Positions 19,532-28,588 are shown, numbered from the stretch's first letter. The stretch is DNA of 64,000 bases from Borreliella afzelii (GCF_014202295.1 NZ_JACHGM010000001.1:62001-126000); one strand, 5' to 3'. Numbers and translations are program-made. The notes: generated by a model from the sequence alone, not told the origin.

Positions 19532-20690
19532 CAAAATCATCTCCTAAAACAACTATTACATCCGGATTAATATCAAGATTATCAAGCTCTAATAATCTTT
19601 TAGTTTGAACTTCAGAAATTGGCTTAATATTTGAGGCTTTAATTGCCTCTCCAACTCTAACAGCCATTTCTAAATTATCAGAATTATTTATAATCAAGGT
19701 ATTTTTATAAGAATTTTTATCTGCATTGCCAAATTTTAAAACTTTAAATTTTAAAGAATTAAAAATATTTGCTGTTTTTTTTGCAAGTCCAACAACTTTT
19801 GTTCCATTTAAAACAACAATCTTTACTACCTCTTCCAAGCCTTCATTAATCAATTCTTTATTCAATTTATCTACCGATTCTTTTAAAATAGCACCTCCAT
19901 AATAAGGGAAAACCACCTTTATCAAATTATTATCATTATCCTTAAAAATCTCTTCTTGCCCTTTAATATTAATAGAAATAATTTTATCATTATTTATTTT
20001 ATAATTTTTAACAATATACTTAAAAACAACCTCTGAAAGGTTAGTATCTAACATGGAATATATTTTAAAAAAAATATCATTTTCAATGCCAAAATCTGAA
20101 ATTTGAAAAAGAAGTTTTTTAAAAAACTCTTTAAAAAACTCGCCTCTCTCTTCAAAATGATTAACATCATTAAAATATCTCAAATAATTATAAGATTTAT
20201 CGCCATCAAAATTAGAAGTACCAGAGGGTATTAAAATAGAATCCTCAAAACTATAAACTTTTACTGGGTTTTTAACAAGAAGTCTAACCCCCCCCAAATA
20301 ATCAATGAGCCTAACAAAATTTTCTTTTTGAAAACGAATATAATAATCTGATTCATGAGATAATTGTGTATAAATTTTAGACAAAAACTTATTAAAAGAA
20401 TTTTTTTTATAAAGATCTTTAAACCAAGATATATTGCCTTTTAAATCTTCATATCCAGTATGAATTGGAATATCTAAAAAGCCAAGATTTCCTGTTTTTA
20501 TATTAATAAAAATTTCTTGCATACTTACAAGATTTTTGTTAAGATCTTCTACTAGAAACAAAAAACTAATATTACTCTTTGTATTAAGCTCAAAGTAAAC
20601 CAGCTCTTTTTTTGAACTTCTAATAAAAAAAATTACTACGCCCACTATTATCAAAACAATTAAAACTAAAAAAATTAAATCCTTTCTCAA
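19506..20690 (-). CDS. LytR-CpsA-Psr (LCP) family protein with LytR C-terminal domain
   Basis: LCP enzymes transfer polymers from lipid carriers to peptidoglycan in other bacteria. The 394-residue product has one N-terminal membrane anchor (residues 5-23) and an extracytoplasmic LCP-like domain (about 40-260) with [13 protein letters not shown] and the [10 protein letters not shown] motif. A LytR_C domain follows at about 290-385 ([23 protein letters not shown]). The usual first motif with an arginine pair is not visible; the corresponding part reads [13 protein letters not shown] run of eight G residues lies in the coding strand at 20288-20295. It overlaps nadD by 4 bp and rsfS by about 26 bp. 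Confidence 0.8.
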   Translation of the reverse strand: MRKDLIFLVLIVLIIVGVVIFFIRSSKKELVYFELNTKSNISFLFLVEDLNKNLVSMQEIFINIKTGNLGFLDIPIHTGYEDLKGNISWFKDLYKKNSFNKFLSKIYTQLSHESDYYIRFQKENFVRLIDYLGGVRLLVKNPVKVYSFEDSILIPSGTSNFDGDKSYNYLRYFNDVNHFEERGEFFKEFFKKLLFQISDFGIENDIFFKIYSMLDTNLSEVVFKYIVKNYKINNDKIISINIKGQEEIFKDNDNNLIKVVFPYYGGAILKESVDKLNKELINEGLEEVVKIVVLNGTKVVGLAKKTANIFNSLKFKVLKFGNADKNSYKNTLIINNSDNLEMAVRVGEAIKASNIKPISEVQTKRLLELDNLDINPDVIVVLGDDFDGRYVKSK

Positions 20691-21268
20691 ACATTTACCT
20701 TTTTAACATATAAATTATTATCTTTAATGTATTTTAACACACCAAAGGGTAGTAAATAGCTAACAGGAAATCCATTTGCAATTCTATTTCTAATCTCTGA
20801 TGAGGAGATCGGTATTATTTTATTATCTATATAAATATGCTTAAAAGAACTTTTCAGCTTTTCTTTGTAGATTCTGTGAGCAACAACAAGATCAACAGAG
20901 CTAGCAATACTTTGAGGATCTTTCCATGAATCAAAATTTTGAAAAAGATCATCACCAATAACCAAAAAAAGTTTATCGTTTTTATATTTTTTTTTAACAC
21001 AAGAAATGGTATCAATAGTATAAGTTATTCCACCATTTATTATGTCACAATCATCTATGAACATTTTATTTTCATTTTTTAATGCAAGCTTGAGCATATC
21101 TATTCTATTCTTAACACTAACACCCTCCCCAATCAATTTATGAGTTGGATTGCAAGTAGGAATAAATATTATCTTATCAATATTTAATAAATATTCTATC
21201 TCTTTGGCCAAAAAAATATGTCCTATATGAACTGGATTATAAGTGCCCCCCAATATTGCAATTCTCAT
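20687..21268 (-). CDS. nadD: Nicotinate-nucleotide adenylyltransferase
   Basis: NadD adenylates nicotinic acid mononucleotide on the way to NAD. The 193-residue product opens with [22 protein letters not shown], which includes the nucleotidyltransferase (T/H)xGH motif. It has [16 protein letters not shown] in the middle and [12 protein letters not shown] near the C-terminus, the ISSTxIR motif. The length is normal. It is coupled to the downstream LCP gene by a 4-bp overlap and follows obg after about 80 bp. Confidence 0.95.
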   Translation of the reverse strand: MRIAILGGTYNPVHIGHIFLAKEIEYLLNIDKIIFIPTCNPTHKLIGEGVSVKNRIDMLKLALKNENKMFIDDCDIINGGITYTIDTISCVKKKYKNDKLFLVIGDDLFQNFDSWKDPQSIASSVDLVVAHRIYKEKLKSSFKHIYIDNKIIPISSSEIRNRIANGFPVSYLLPFGVLKYIKDNNLYVKKVNV

Positions 21269-21350
21269 GAATTATTTTTTCCTAAATCAAATTTGACATC
21301 CGAAAACCAAGTCTTAAAAATAAAAAAGCCCACAATAAAAACTAATTTTA

Positions 21351-22337
21351 TTAAAAAGCTTTAGCCAAAACAAAAAATTCTTTAATAAGCTCATCAATCC
21401 CCTTATTTTCATAAATAGAGATACCAACAATCTTTTCTTTTCCCAAGGCTTTTATCAAGCAATCGAAATTTTTCTTAGAACTATCCAAATCAAGCTTATT
21501 GGCGATAATAATTTTTTTTTTATAAAAAAGGTTATAGCTATAAGTTTTTAATTCATTTAAAAGAATGTTATATGATTCTAAAAAATTTGCTTCAGAAATA
21601 TCAATCACTAAAGCTAAAATTTTAGTTTTGCTGATATGTTTTAAAAATCTGGTTCCAAGTCCTACTCCAAAGCTAGCACCTTTAATTATCCCTGGAATAT
21701 CTGCAATTATTAAATCATCATAAGAATATCTAAGTATGCCAAGATGGGGAATTTTTGTTGTAAAAGGATAATTTGCAACCCTGGATTTTGCTGATGTTAT
21801 TCTATTAAGAAGAGAAGATTTGCCGGCATTAGGAAGGCCAACAAGTCCAATATCCGCCACCAAAAAAAGCTCAAGACGCACATTCAAGCTATTGCCTGAT
21901 TCTCCAGGTTGAGCAAACCTTGGCGCTCTTCTCACTGAAGTTTTAAAATTCCAATTACCAAGACCACCTCTGCCACCTTTTAAAATAACAAATTCGTCAT
22001 TTAAATTTTCAAGCCTACACAAAAGAGTTCCATCATTTTCATTATAAATGTCTGTATTTGGGGGAACAAAAAGAATTAAATCTTTACCATTAGCACCACT
22101 CCTCTTGAAGCCCATTCCAGGTTGACCATTTTTAGCACAAAGCACATGGCCGTTTTTATAAAAAGATAAAGTACGAAGATTTTCTCTCACCTTGAAAATT
22201 ACACTTCCACCACTCCCACCATTTCCGCCATCTGGACCACCTTTTGCATTAAACTTTTCTCGCAAAAAAGAAACGCACCCAGAACCACCATTGCCTGAAA
22301 CTACCGTTATGCTTACAGAGTCCTTAAAGTTATACAA
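21351..22337 (-). CDS. obg: GTPase Obg/CgtA
   Basis: Obg is an essential GTPase in 50S subunit maturation and stress signalling. The 328-residue product has the glycine-rich Obg fold at the N-terminus (VSITVVSGNGGSGCVSFLREK) and the GTPase domain with G1 GLPNAGKSSLLN, G3 ADIPGIIKGAS and G4 NKLD. It ends soon after the G domain, so the C-terminal OCT domain found in many Firmicutes is absent. It follows rpmA, in the standard rplU-rpmA-obg order. Confidence 0.96.
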   Translation of the reverse strand: MYNFKDSVSITVVSGNGGSGCVSFLREKFNAKGGPDGGNGGSGGSVIFKVRENLRTLSFYKNGHVLCAKNGQPGMGFKRSGANGKDLILFVPPNTDIYNENDGTLLCRLENLNDEFVILKGGRGGLGNWNFKTSVRRAPRFAQPGESGNSLNVRLELFLVADIGLVGLPNAGKSSLLNRITSAKSRVANYPFTTKIPHLGILRYSYDDLIIADIPGIIKGASFGVGLGTRFLKHISKTKILALVIDISEANFLESYNILLNELKTYSYNLFYKKKIIIANKLDLDSSKKNFDCLIKALGKEKIVGISIYENKGIDELIKEFFVLAKAF

Positions 22338-22378
22338 ACTTTCTCCAATTTTTCAATTAAAACTAAAACAACTACATA

Positions 22379-22624
22379 CTAAACAATGCTTACATATTTT
22401 CGCCCCTTCAAAGTTTTAAACTCTACCTTACCAGATGAAAGCGCAAATATTGTATAGTCTCTTCCAAGACCTACATTTTTACCTTTATGAAATTTTGTAC
22501 CTCTTTGTCTAACAATTATTTCTCCAGCCTTAACAAACTGACCACCGCTTCTTTTAACTCCAAGTCGCTTAGATATAGAATCTCGTCCATTTTTTGAACT
22601 ACCACCACTTTTACTTGTTGCCAT
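22379..22624 (-). CDS. rpmA: 50S ribosomal protein L27
   Basis: L27 reaches the peptidyl-transferase centre with its N-terminus. The 81-residue product starts [23 protein letters not shown] and has the usual [22 protein letters not shown] core. The start ATG overlaps the upstream stop by one base. The frame upstream of the ATG has only six sense codons before a stop, so there is no room for the cleavable N-terminal extension seen in Firmicutes. Confidence 0.97.
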   Translation of the reverse strand: MATSKSGGSSKNGRDSISKRLGVKRSGGQFVKAGEIIVRQRGTKFHKGKNVGLGRDYTIFALSSGKVEFKTLKGRKYVSIV

Positions 22625-22944
22625 TAATTTTCCTCCAAAACTAATTTAATATCATCAGGATACTCAAAGCATAAATCGTTTATGCCTCTAATTAAAAATC
22701 TACTATAATAAAAAAGACTTTTTTTACTCAAATCCTTAAAAAAAGGCTTAAATTCCAAATAGCCTCTTTTTGAATTTTTTACAATAAAAGCCTCACCTTC
22801 AAGATCAAGAACACTGAAAAAGGTTCTCAAAATAAAAGAAAAAGAAGAGCAGACAACGTTAACATTATTCTTACTCATAGCATGACCATTGGCTAAAAGA
22901 TAAATGATTACATCGTCTTTTACTTTTACTAAAACATTAATCAA
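22624..22944 (-). CDS. prp: Prp-like ribosomal-processing cysteine protease (DUF464)
   Basis: Prp removes the N-terminal extension of L27 in Firmicutes and sits between rplU and rpmA there, as here. The 106-residue product has the expected catalytic dyad: a histidine in LANGHAM and a cysteine in NVVCSSFSF about ten residues later. Length and position are right. What is odd is the missing target: the L27 encoded next door has no extension. The gene begins 5 bp after rplU and its stop overlaps the rpmA start. Confidence 0.85.
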   Translation of the reverse strand: MINVLVKVKDDVIIYLLANGHAMSKNNVNVVCSSFSFILRTFFSVLDLEGEAFIVKNSKRGYLEFKPFFKDLSKKSLFYYSRFLIRGINDLCFEYPDDIKLVLEEN

Positions 22945-22949
22945 TAAAC

Positions 22950-23261
22950 TTAAAAAACTATTTCATCAACCAAAATATAAGAATAAGTTTGCCTGTGCCC
23001 AACTTTTCTCTCACTTGATTTTCTTCTTCTATATCTGTAGGAAACAACCTTTTTATCTTTTTTATCTTCTTTGTAGGTACATTTAATAGAAGAATTTATA
23101 ACATAGGGCTTTCCTATTTTAATCTCTCCATCTTTATTAATAAGCAAAACACTATTAAATTCCAGCTTCTCTTTTTCAACAGGAGAAATTTTATCTATTT
23201 TTAAAAATTCGCCTTCAACAGCCTTATATTGCTTACCATTTATTTCTACCAGTGCATACAT
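22950..23261 (-). CDS. rplU: 50S ribosomal protein L21
   Basis: L21 binds 23S rRNA in the large subunit. The 103-residue product starts [25 protein letters not shown] and has the basic C-terminal [28 protein letters not shown] segment that defines the family. It leads the rplU-prp-rpmA-obg cluster, with 57 bp between it and apt. Confidence 0.97.
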   Translation of the reverse strand: MYALVEINGKQYKAVEGEFLKIDKISPVEKEKLEFNSVLLINKDGEIKIGKPYVINSSIKCTYKEDKKDKKVVSYRYRRRKSSERKVGHRQTYSYILVDEIVF

Positions 23262-23318
23262 TATATTACCTCAACTAAACATTGTAAATTTAATAAAAAA
23301 GAAAAGTCAAGCATTAAA

Positions 23319-23849
23319 TTAATCGTACCTTACAAGAGAATTAACCTCATAGCCTTCAAGAATACGCCTACCATTAATACCACAAAGCTCAATAAAGCAA
23401 AAAATATTCTTAACCCTGCCCCCGGCTCTCTCTAGCAAAATTGCAGATGACTTTAAAGTCCCCCCAGTAGCTAATATATCATCTATTAAAAGAATATTGG
23501 AATACATTCTAACATCGTCTTTATGTACCTCTATTCTCCCAAAGCCATATTCAAGCTCATACTCTTCGCCAAAAACCTCTCTAGGCAATTTACCTTCCTT
23601 TCGAATTAAAACAAGGGGGAGTTGCATTTTTAAAGACAAAGGGGCGCCTATCAAATATCCTCTAGACTCAACAACAGCAATGCAATCGATCTTTTTTAAA
23701 TTATAAAAAGAATATACCTCATTTATTAATGAGGTATAAACTTCGGGTTTTAACAAAACACTAGTAATATCGTAAAAAAGAATACCCTTTTTAGGAAAAT
23801 TGGGCACTTTTGCAATAAACTGATCATAATACTCTGTTTTATTTTTCAT
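23319..23849 (-). CDS. apt: Adenine phosphoribosyltransferase
   Basis: Apt salvages adenine to AMP using PRPP, important in an organism without de novo purine synthesis. The 176-residue product has IAKVPNFPKKGILFYDIT at the N-terminus, the family motif VVESRGYLIGAPLS, and the PRPP loop ILLIDDILATGGTLKSSA. The length is normal. The intervals of 57 bp to rplU and 64 bp to the upstream gene leave room for separate promoters. Confidence 0.95.
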   Translation of the reverse strand: MKNKTEYYDQFIAKVPNFPKKGILFYDITSVLLKPEVYTSLINEVYSFYNLKKIDCIAVVESRGYLIGAPLSLKMQLPLVLIRKEGKLPREVFGEEYELEYGFGRIEVHKDDVRMYSNILLIDDILATGGTLKSSAILLERAGGRVKNIFCFIELCGINGRRILEGYEVNSLVRYD

Positions 23850-23913
23850 AACCTACTCATCTCATCTATATGTTTATGTATTTTTTCAAAAATAGCAAAA
23901 CCAAAAGCTAAAT

Positions 23914-24474
23914 TTATTTTTTTACAGGGGGCATTGGAACAAGATTATGCAAGTCTACTTTTGGTATTTCATCAGCCTTAGCTCTTGTCCAAATCTTACT
24001 TCTGCCAAAAATCCAAACTTTCCCCTTGGTGACAAGATTCCCGGTTTTACTATCAACGCTCATCTCAGAATTATAAATTTTACCATTTTTAGGATCTATT
24101 ATTTTGCCCCTATCCCACTTTTTAGAAGCAGAAGAATACTTAAGGCCCCACATAAAATCAAGACCTTCTATTGCAAGATTTTCAAATCCAACAACGGTGT
24201 CTCCTGAAGGATTTTTAGCATCATACTTTTTACCATCTTTTATTATGGTTAAAATTCGACCGCAAACTTCTCCATTATATTTATAAACATAAATAATAGA
24301 ATTTTTTATCTTGCTTACATCATCATAACCAACCCAATATCCTAAAACTTCATTTTCAGAATTAAGGTTTTCAGCCTTATTAATAATTTCCTTTTCATTT
24401 AAATCTTCTGAATTTGCAAACAAAAACATTACAAAACAAAAAAAAAGAAAAAACTTTAAAAAAGTTCTATTCAT
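23914..24474 (-). CDS. Exported DUF2147 family protein
   Basis: The function of this family is not settled. The 186-residue product has a signal peptide (FLKFFLFFCFVMFLFANS), then the domain beginning VLGYWVGYDDVSKIKNSIIYVYKYNGEVCGRI, with MWGLKYSSASKKWDRGKIIDPKNGKIYNSEM. Both are typical of DUF2147 lipocalin-like proteins that bind small hydrophobic or charged molecules in the periplasm. The start has the good ribosome site AAGGAG. It is divergent from the flagellar genes across a 248-bp gap. Confidence 0.75.
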   Translation of the reverse strand: MNRTFLKFFLFFCFVMFLFANSEDLNEKEIINKAENLNSENEVLGYWVGYDDVSKIKNSIIYVYKYNGEVCGRILTIIKDGKKYDAKNPSGDTVVGFENLAIEGLDFMWGLKYSSASKKWDRGKIIDPKNGKIYNSEMSVDSKTGNLVTKGKVWIFGRSKIWTRAKADEIPKVDLHNLVPMPPVKK

Positions 24475-24669
24475 TAATTCTCCTTAAAACTAATAATTCT
24501 AAATTATAGTTCTTTTTTTTTTTAAAATTACTCATTTTAAGATGAGTATTTTAAATATTAGCCACAAAAATCATTATACAACTTATTTTATAATTTTAAT
24601 TATTAAGATAAAAACCTAGATAAAAAATATTAAAAGAAGTAAAAAACAATAGGTCAATTAATTGTTATC

Positions 24670-24710
24670 TAAGACAATTGATGCTAGTATTAATAAAGTT
24701 AATTGTCTTA
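24670..24710. repeat. 10-bp inverted repeat just upstream of flhO
   Basis: TAAGACAATT at 24670-24679 and its exact reverse complement at 24701-24710 are separated by 21 bp. The right arm ends at the ribosome binding site AAAGGA (24710-24715) of the flagellar gene. A stem here could limit access of ribosomes to the GTG start, or the arms could be a protein-binding site. Confidence 0.6.
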
Positions 24711-24722
24711 AAGGATTTAACC

Positions 24723-25571
24723 GTGGTAAGAGGAATTTATACAGCTGCCAGCGGAATGATGGCAGAAAGGCGCAAGCTTGACGTAGTGTCAAATAACTTG
24801 GCAAACATAGATCTTATTGGATACAAGAAAGATTTATCAATTCAAAAAGCATTTCCAGAAATGCTAATAAGAAGACTAAATGATGATGGCCTTTATAAAT
24901 TTCCTAAAGGGCATCTTGAAACAGCCCCTATTGTAGGCAAGCTGGGAACAGGAGTTGAAGAAAATGAGATATATACACTATTTGAACAAGGTCCATTAAA
25001 AACTACTGGCAATCCATTAGATTTAGCACTAACTGATCAAGGATTTTTTGTAATACAAACTTCAGATGGAGAAAGATATACAAGAAATGGTTCTTTTACT
25101 ATTGGAAAAGAAGGAATCCTTGTTACAAAAAGCGGATTTCCTGTTCTCGGAGAAAAAGGATATATATATCTAAAAAAAAATAATTTTAAAATAACACCTC
25201 AGGGGCAAATCTTCCATAATTCAAACTTTGAATCAAACCCTAGAAGACTTGTTAGTGAGCATGAAAACTCTTGGGAAAATTACGAACTGCTTGATACCAT
25301 CAGAATTGTAAATTTTGAAAATCCCAGATTTCTCAAAAAACAGGGAAATTCTTTATGGATTGATACAAAAACATCTGGCAAAGCGCAAGAAATTGATGTA
25401 TCATTAAGGCCTAAAATAGAAACAGAAGCACTCGAAGCTTCCAATGTTAACGCAGTTAAAGAAATGGTTTTAATGATTGAAATCAACAGAGCTTACGAAG
25501 CTAATCAAAAAACAATACAAACTGAAGATAGTCTTTTGGGAAAATTAATAAATGAAATTGGAAAATATTAA
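24723..25571 (+). CDS. flhO: Flagellar proximal rod protein (FlhO/FlgF type)
   Basis: This builds part of the rod of the periplasmic flagella. The product of about 282 residues has the rod/hook N-terminal motif RGIYTAASGMMAERRKLDVVSNNLANIDLIGYKKD. Its C-terminal helix region ends NVNAVKEMVLMIEINRAYEANQKTIQTED, the pair of coiled regions shared by FlgF, FlgG and FlgE. I chose the GTG at 24723, with AAGGA 7 nt upstream. The frame is open from an ATG at 24678, which would add a non-homologous tail. It is followed after 12 bp by flgG. Confidence 0.93.
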   Translation: MVRGIYTAASGMMAERRKLDVVSNNLANIDLIGYKKDLSIQKAFPEMLIRRLNDDGLYKFPKGHLETAPIVGKLGTGVEENEIYTLFEQGPLKTTGNPLDLALTDQGFFVIQTSDGERYTRNGSFTIGKEGILVTKSGFPVLGEKGYIYLKKNNFKITPQGQIFHNSNFESNPRRLVSEHENSWENYELLDTIRIVNFENPRFLKKQGNSLWIDTKTSGKAQEIDVSLRPKIETEALEASNVNAVKEMVLMIEINRAYEANQKTIQTEDSLLGKLINEIGKY

Positions 25572-25583
25572 GGAGCATATTTT

Positions 25584-26381
25584 ATGATGAGAGCATTATG
25601 GACAGCAGCAAGTGGAATGACTGCACAACAATACAATGTAGACACAATTGCTAATAATCTTTCAAATGTAAATACTACAGGATTTAAAAAAATAAGAGCA
25701 GAATTTGAGGATTTGATTTACCAAACTCAAAACAGAGCAGGAACTCCTGCAACTGAAAATACTTTAAGGCCGCTTGGAAATCAAGTTGGTCACGGAACAA
25801 AAATTGCTGCTACCCAGAGAATATTTGAACAAGGAAAAATGCAATCCACCAATTTACTCACTGACGTTGCCATTGAAGGAGATGGATTTTACAAAATTCT
25901 TCTGCCTGATGGAACTTATGCATATACCAGAGATGGATCATTTAAAATCGATTCTAATCGAGAGCTTGTAACAAGCCAAGGATACAAGGTATTGCCTAAT
26001 ATATTCTTTCCAGAAGAATATATCCGAGACTCAATTACAATATCTGAACAAGGAATAGTATCGGTAAAAATTGATAACAGCAACGAGCCAATAGAGCTTG
26101 GACAAATTGAAATATCAAGATTTGTTAATCCTGCAGGACTAAGTGCTATTGGAAGCAATTTATTCAAAGAAACAGCTGGATCAGGCCAAGAAATAGCAGG
26201 AATACCAGGAAGTAAAGGTATGGGAAAACTAAGGCAAGGTATTCTTGAAATGTCAAATGTATCTATTGCTGAGGAAATGGTAACAATGATAGTAGCTCAA
26301 AGAGCTTATGAAATAAACTCAAAAGCTATTCAAACTTCCGACAATATGTTGGGAATAGCAAATAATTTAAAAAGGCAATAA
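25584..26381 (+). CDS. flgG: Flagellar distal rod protein FlgG
   Basis: FlgG forms the distal rod. The 265-residue product starts MRALWTAASGMTAQQYNVDTIANNLSNVNTTGFKK. It ends with the paired motif IAEEMVTMIVAQRAYEINSKAIQTSDNMLGIANNL, which is diagnostic. AAGGAG lies upstream of the tandem ATG ATG start. The 3' end carries an AAAAAGG sequence that may serve as the ribosome site for flgA, whose reading frame begins almost at the stop codon. Confidence 0.97.
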   Translation: MMRALWTAASGMTAQQYNVDTIANNLSNVNTTGFKKIRAEFEDLIYQTQNRAGTPATENTLRPLGNQVGHGTKIAATQRIFEQGKMQSTNLLTDVAIEGDGFYKILLPDGTYAYTRDGSFKIDSNRELVTSQGYKVLPNIFFPEEYIRDSITISEQGIVSVKIDNSNEPIELGQIEISRFVNPAGLSAIGSNLFKETAGSGQEIAGIPGSKGMGKLRQGILEMSNVSIAEEMVTMIVAQRAYEINSKAIQTSDNMLGIANNLKRQ

Positions 26382-26433
26382 AATAAAAAAAAAATTATTT
26401 GTTTTTATTTTATTTTTCACATCAAGCTCAATT

Positions 26434-27015
26434 ATGAGCACTGCTCATAATTTGTGCTTTAATATTACTCCTAGTAAGGCATACTTCTTTTCAAAGAAAT
26501 ATTCAAAAATATGCAATAATCAAAGCTTGTCAAAAATATATATCCCCCCACATTTAAATAAAAAATCAATAATTTTTGAAATGATTTATTACATCACAAA
26601 AAATTTATCAAATGAAAATATCTATATACTTCAATTCAACTTTGATGAATCTGAAATAAACATAAACGACAAGTTTTTCAAAAAAATAAAATTTAAAGTA
26701 AAAAGCAACAACTCATACAAAAATATTCCAATTCAAAAAATTCTGGTTTATTATGCAAAAAACTTTGAAAATTACAAAAGGCATAATTACATTAATATGT
26801 ATATTGATATAATTGAGCCTATTGTATTTGCAAAAGAAAATCTAAGAAAAAATGAAATCCTTGATGAACACAATATATACTTTAAATACAAAATTAACAC
26901 AACCGGGATAAATGATTTTTTAAGCCTAAATGAATTAAATAATAGTAAATATAAAGTTATACGCAACATAATCAAAAATGAAGAGATAAGATTAAATAAG
27001 GTCCAAAAAGACTAG
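26434..27015 (+). CDS. flgA: Flagellar P-ring assembly chaperone FlgA (start codon uncertain)
   Basis: FlgA escorts the P-ring protein FlgI. The 193 residues from the first ATG contain a SAF-like C-terminal domain (AKENLRKNEILDEHNIYF, then NDFLSLNELNNSKYKVIRNIIKNEEI), as expected. The N-terminus from this ATG is not a proper signal peptide, but the same frame upstream reads IKKKLFVFILFFTSSS, an excellent one, with no ATG, GTG or TTG before it. Translation may begin at an ATA at 26383, 7 nt after AAAAAGG in flgG. It lies between flgG and flgI in the usual order. Confidence 0.8.
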   Translation: MSTAHNLCFNITPSKAYFFSKKYSKICNNQSLSKIYIPPHLNKKSIIFEMIYYITKNLSNENIYILQFNFDESEININDKFFKKIKFKVKSNNSYKNIPIQKILVYYAKNFENYKRHNYINMYIDIIEPIVFAKENLRKNEILDEHNIYFKYKINTTGINDFLSLNELNNSKYKVIRNIIKNEEIRLNKVQKD

Positions 27016-27188
27016 TGCTTTATTTTATCTTTCTTAATCTAAAATTTATTGAATGTCATCTGTATTTAAGACAAATAATATTTAATAAATCAAGGATTAC
27101 CTAATAATTAACTAAAAAAGTTTCATTAAATTACAATAATTGATATAAAATAGTAGATATTAAAGAAATGAAAGAAATAGGTTAAAAA

Positions 27189-28199
27189 ATGAACAAACTA
27201 ATGTTAATGTTAATTACATTTGCTACAAGTCTATTGGCCCAAACAAACGAAACTTCAACAGGACTAAAAGCAGAACAATCATTTAACAATAACCTGTCTG
27301 AAAGCGTGAAATTAACAGAAATTGCGGATATTTGTCCCACAAACACAATTTTTTTAACGGGTACTGGAATAGTAGTGGGTCTTCACGAAAAAGGAGACTC
27401 CCTAAAGCAAAAAGACCTTATAAGTAAAATTTTAGAAGAAAACAATACAATAGATGAAATAAGCCTTAATAACATAGAAAGCAAAAACATTGCACTAGTA
27501 AATGTTAGTCTTCAAATAAAAGGTAATACAATTAAAGGCTCAAAACATAAAGCCTACATTGTATCAATACTAGATTCAAAAGATTTAACAAATGGAATAC
27601 TTTTAAAAACAAATCTTAAAAATAACGAGAAAGAAATAATAGCAATTGCATCAGGAATTATAAAGAACAATAACAAATTAAAAGGATATGGACATACTTC
27701 TGAATACACCCTAGATAGTGTAATAATAAATGAGAATCAAAATATTAACTACGGTTATAATATAATTCTTAAAAAAGGAAATTATACACTAATAAATAGA
27801 ATTCATAAAATATTGACCTCTAAAAAAATCAACAACAAAATCAAATCAGATAGCACAATAGAAATAGAAGTAAAAAACATAAGCCTATTAGAAGAGATTG
27901 AGAATATTGAAATAGAAACTACCCCTAAGATATTAATAGACAAAAAAAATGGCATTATCCTAGCAAGTGAAAATGCAAAAATAGGGACGTTTACATTTTC
28001 TATTGAAAAAAACGATCAAAATATTTTAAATAATAACAATAAAACAACAATTCAAATAAATTCAATGAAATTAAACGAATTCATATTGAAAAATTCCAAC
28101 AATCTTAGCAATAAAGAATTAATTCAAATAATTCAAGCTGCACAAAAAATTAATAAATTAAATGGAGAACTTATCTTGGAGGAAGTTGATGGAAACTAA
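27189..28199 (+). CDS. flgI: Flagellar P-ring protein FlgI
   Basis: FlgI forms the ring around the rod. The 336-residue product has a signal peptide (LMLMLITFATSLLAQ) and the family start KLTEIADICPTNTIFLTGTGIVVGLHEKGDSLKQKD. It ends in a region matching the family's C-terminal helix (LIQIIQAAQKINKLNGELILEEVDGN). It is asparagine- and lysine-rich and shorter than enterobacterial FlgI. Spirochete flagella lie in the periplasm, so the P ring is a less obvious need, yet the gene is intact. It overlaps the next gene by 11 bp. Confidence 0.92.
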   Translation: MNKLMLMLITFATSLLAQTNETSTGLKAEQSFNNNLSESVKLTEIADICPTNTIFLTGTGIVVGLHEKGDSLKQKDLISKILEENNTIDEISLNNIESKNIALVNVSLQIKGNTIKGSKHKAYIVSILDSKDLTNGILLKTNLKNNEKEIIAIASGIIKNNNKLKGYGHTSEYTLDSVIINENQNINYGYNIILKKGNYTLINRIHKILTSKKINNKIKSDSTIEIEVKNISLLEEIENIEIETTPKILIDKKNGIILASENAKIGTFTFSIEKNDQNILNNNNKTTIQINSMKLNEFILKNSNNLSNKELIQIIQAAQKINKLNGELILEEVDGN

Positions 28200-28509
28200 A
28201 ATTAATTTACAAAATCTAAAATTTAAAAATCAAATAAATAATTTTAAAAATCCAATAAAAATAAAAAAATCCTTTCAAAAAAACGAAGAACTTAAAAAAG
28301 CCTCTTTAGACTTTGAAGCTATATTTATCAAGCAAATGCTTGACAGCATGAAAAAAACTCTTAACAAAGATCAAAATCTGCTAAGCGGAGGCCAAGTAGA
28401 AGAGATTTTTGAAGACATGCTTTACGAACAAAGAGCAAAACAAATGGCACAATCTCAAAGCTTTGGAATTGCCCAATTGATTTACAATCAATTAGATAAA
28501 AATAAATAA
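28189..28509 (+). CDS. flgJ: FlgJ-like rod-binding protein without a muramidase domain
   Basis: This 106-residue protein matches only the N-terminal rod-capping half of FlgJ: ASLDFEAIFIKQMLDSMKKTL, then GGQVEEIFEDMLYEQRAKQMAQSQSFGIAQLIYNQL. The C-terminal peptidoglycan hydrolase half of enterobacterial FlgJ is absent, as in other spirochetes. The ATG at 28189 has TGGAGGA just upstream, which fixes the start 11 bp inside the end of flgI. The upstream ATG at 28162 is in frame but lacks such a site. Confidence 0.9.
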   Translation: METKINLQNLKFKNQINNFKNPIKIKKSFQKNEELKKASLDFEAIFIKQMLDSMKKTLNKDQNLLSGGQVEEIFEDMLYEQRAKQMAQSQSFGIAQLIYNQLDKNK

Positions 28510-28541
28510 TTCTAAAACACTCCACCTTAAAATTATATCCA

Positions 28542-28554
28542 ATTTAATTTAAAA
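28542..28554. promoter_or_regulatory. Candidate BosR box upstream of rpoS
   Basis: Positions 28542-28554 read ATTTAATTTAAAA. BosR, a Fur/PerR-family activator of rpoS, is reported to bind ATTTAANTTAAAT-type sites in this promoter region; this matches 12 of 13. It lies about 20 bp upstream of the sigma54 element. The A-T richness makes chance matches common, so the position is the stronger argument. Confidence 0.55.
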
Positions 28555-28570
28555 ATGATTTTAAACTAAA

Positions 28571-28588
28571 TTGGCACAATTTTTGCAT
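28571..28588 (+). promoter_or_regulatory. Sigma54 (-24/-12) promoter of rpoS
   Basis: TTGGCAC at 28571-28577, five bases, then TTGCA at 28583-28587 is a perfect TGGCAC-N5-TTGCA sigma54 site. Transcription should start near 28598, about 50 nt before the rpoS ATG. In Borrelia this promoter is activated by Rrp2, encoded about 7.5 kb downstream, with BosR. Longer rpoS transcripts could also come from the flgI-flgJ genes upstream. Confidence 0.95.

Noticed and set aside
24513..24523. Run of eleven T between the DUF2147 gene and flhO
   Set aside because: It could suggest a terminator, but the nearby hairpin is on the wrong side for either strand, and both flanking genes start here rather than end.
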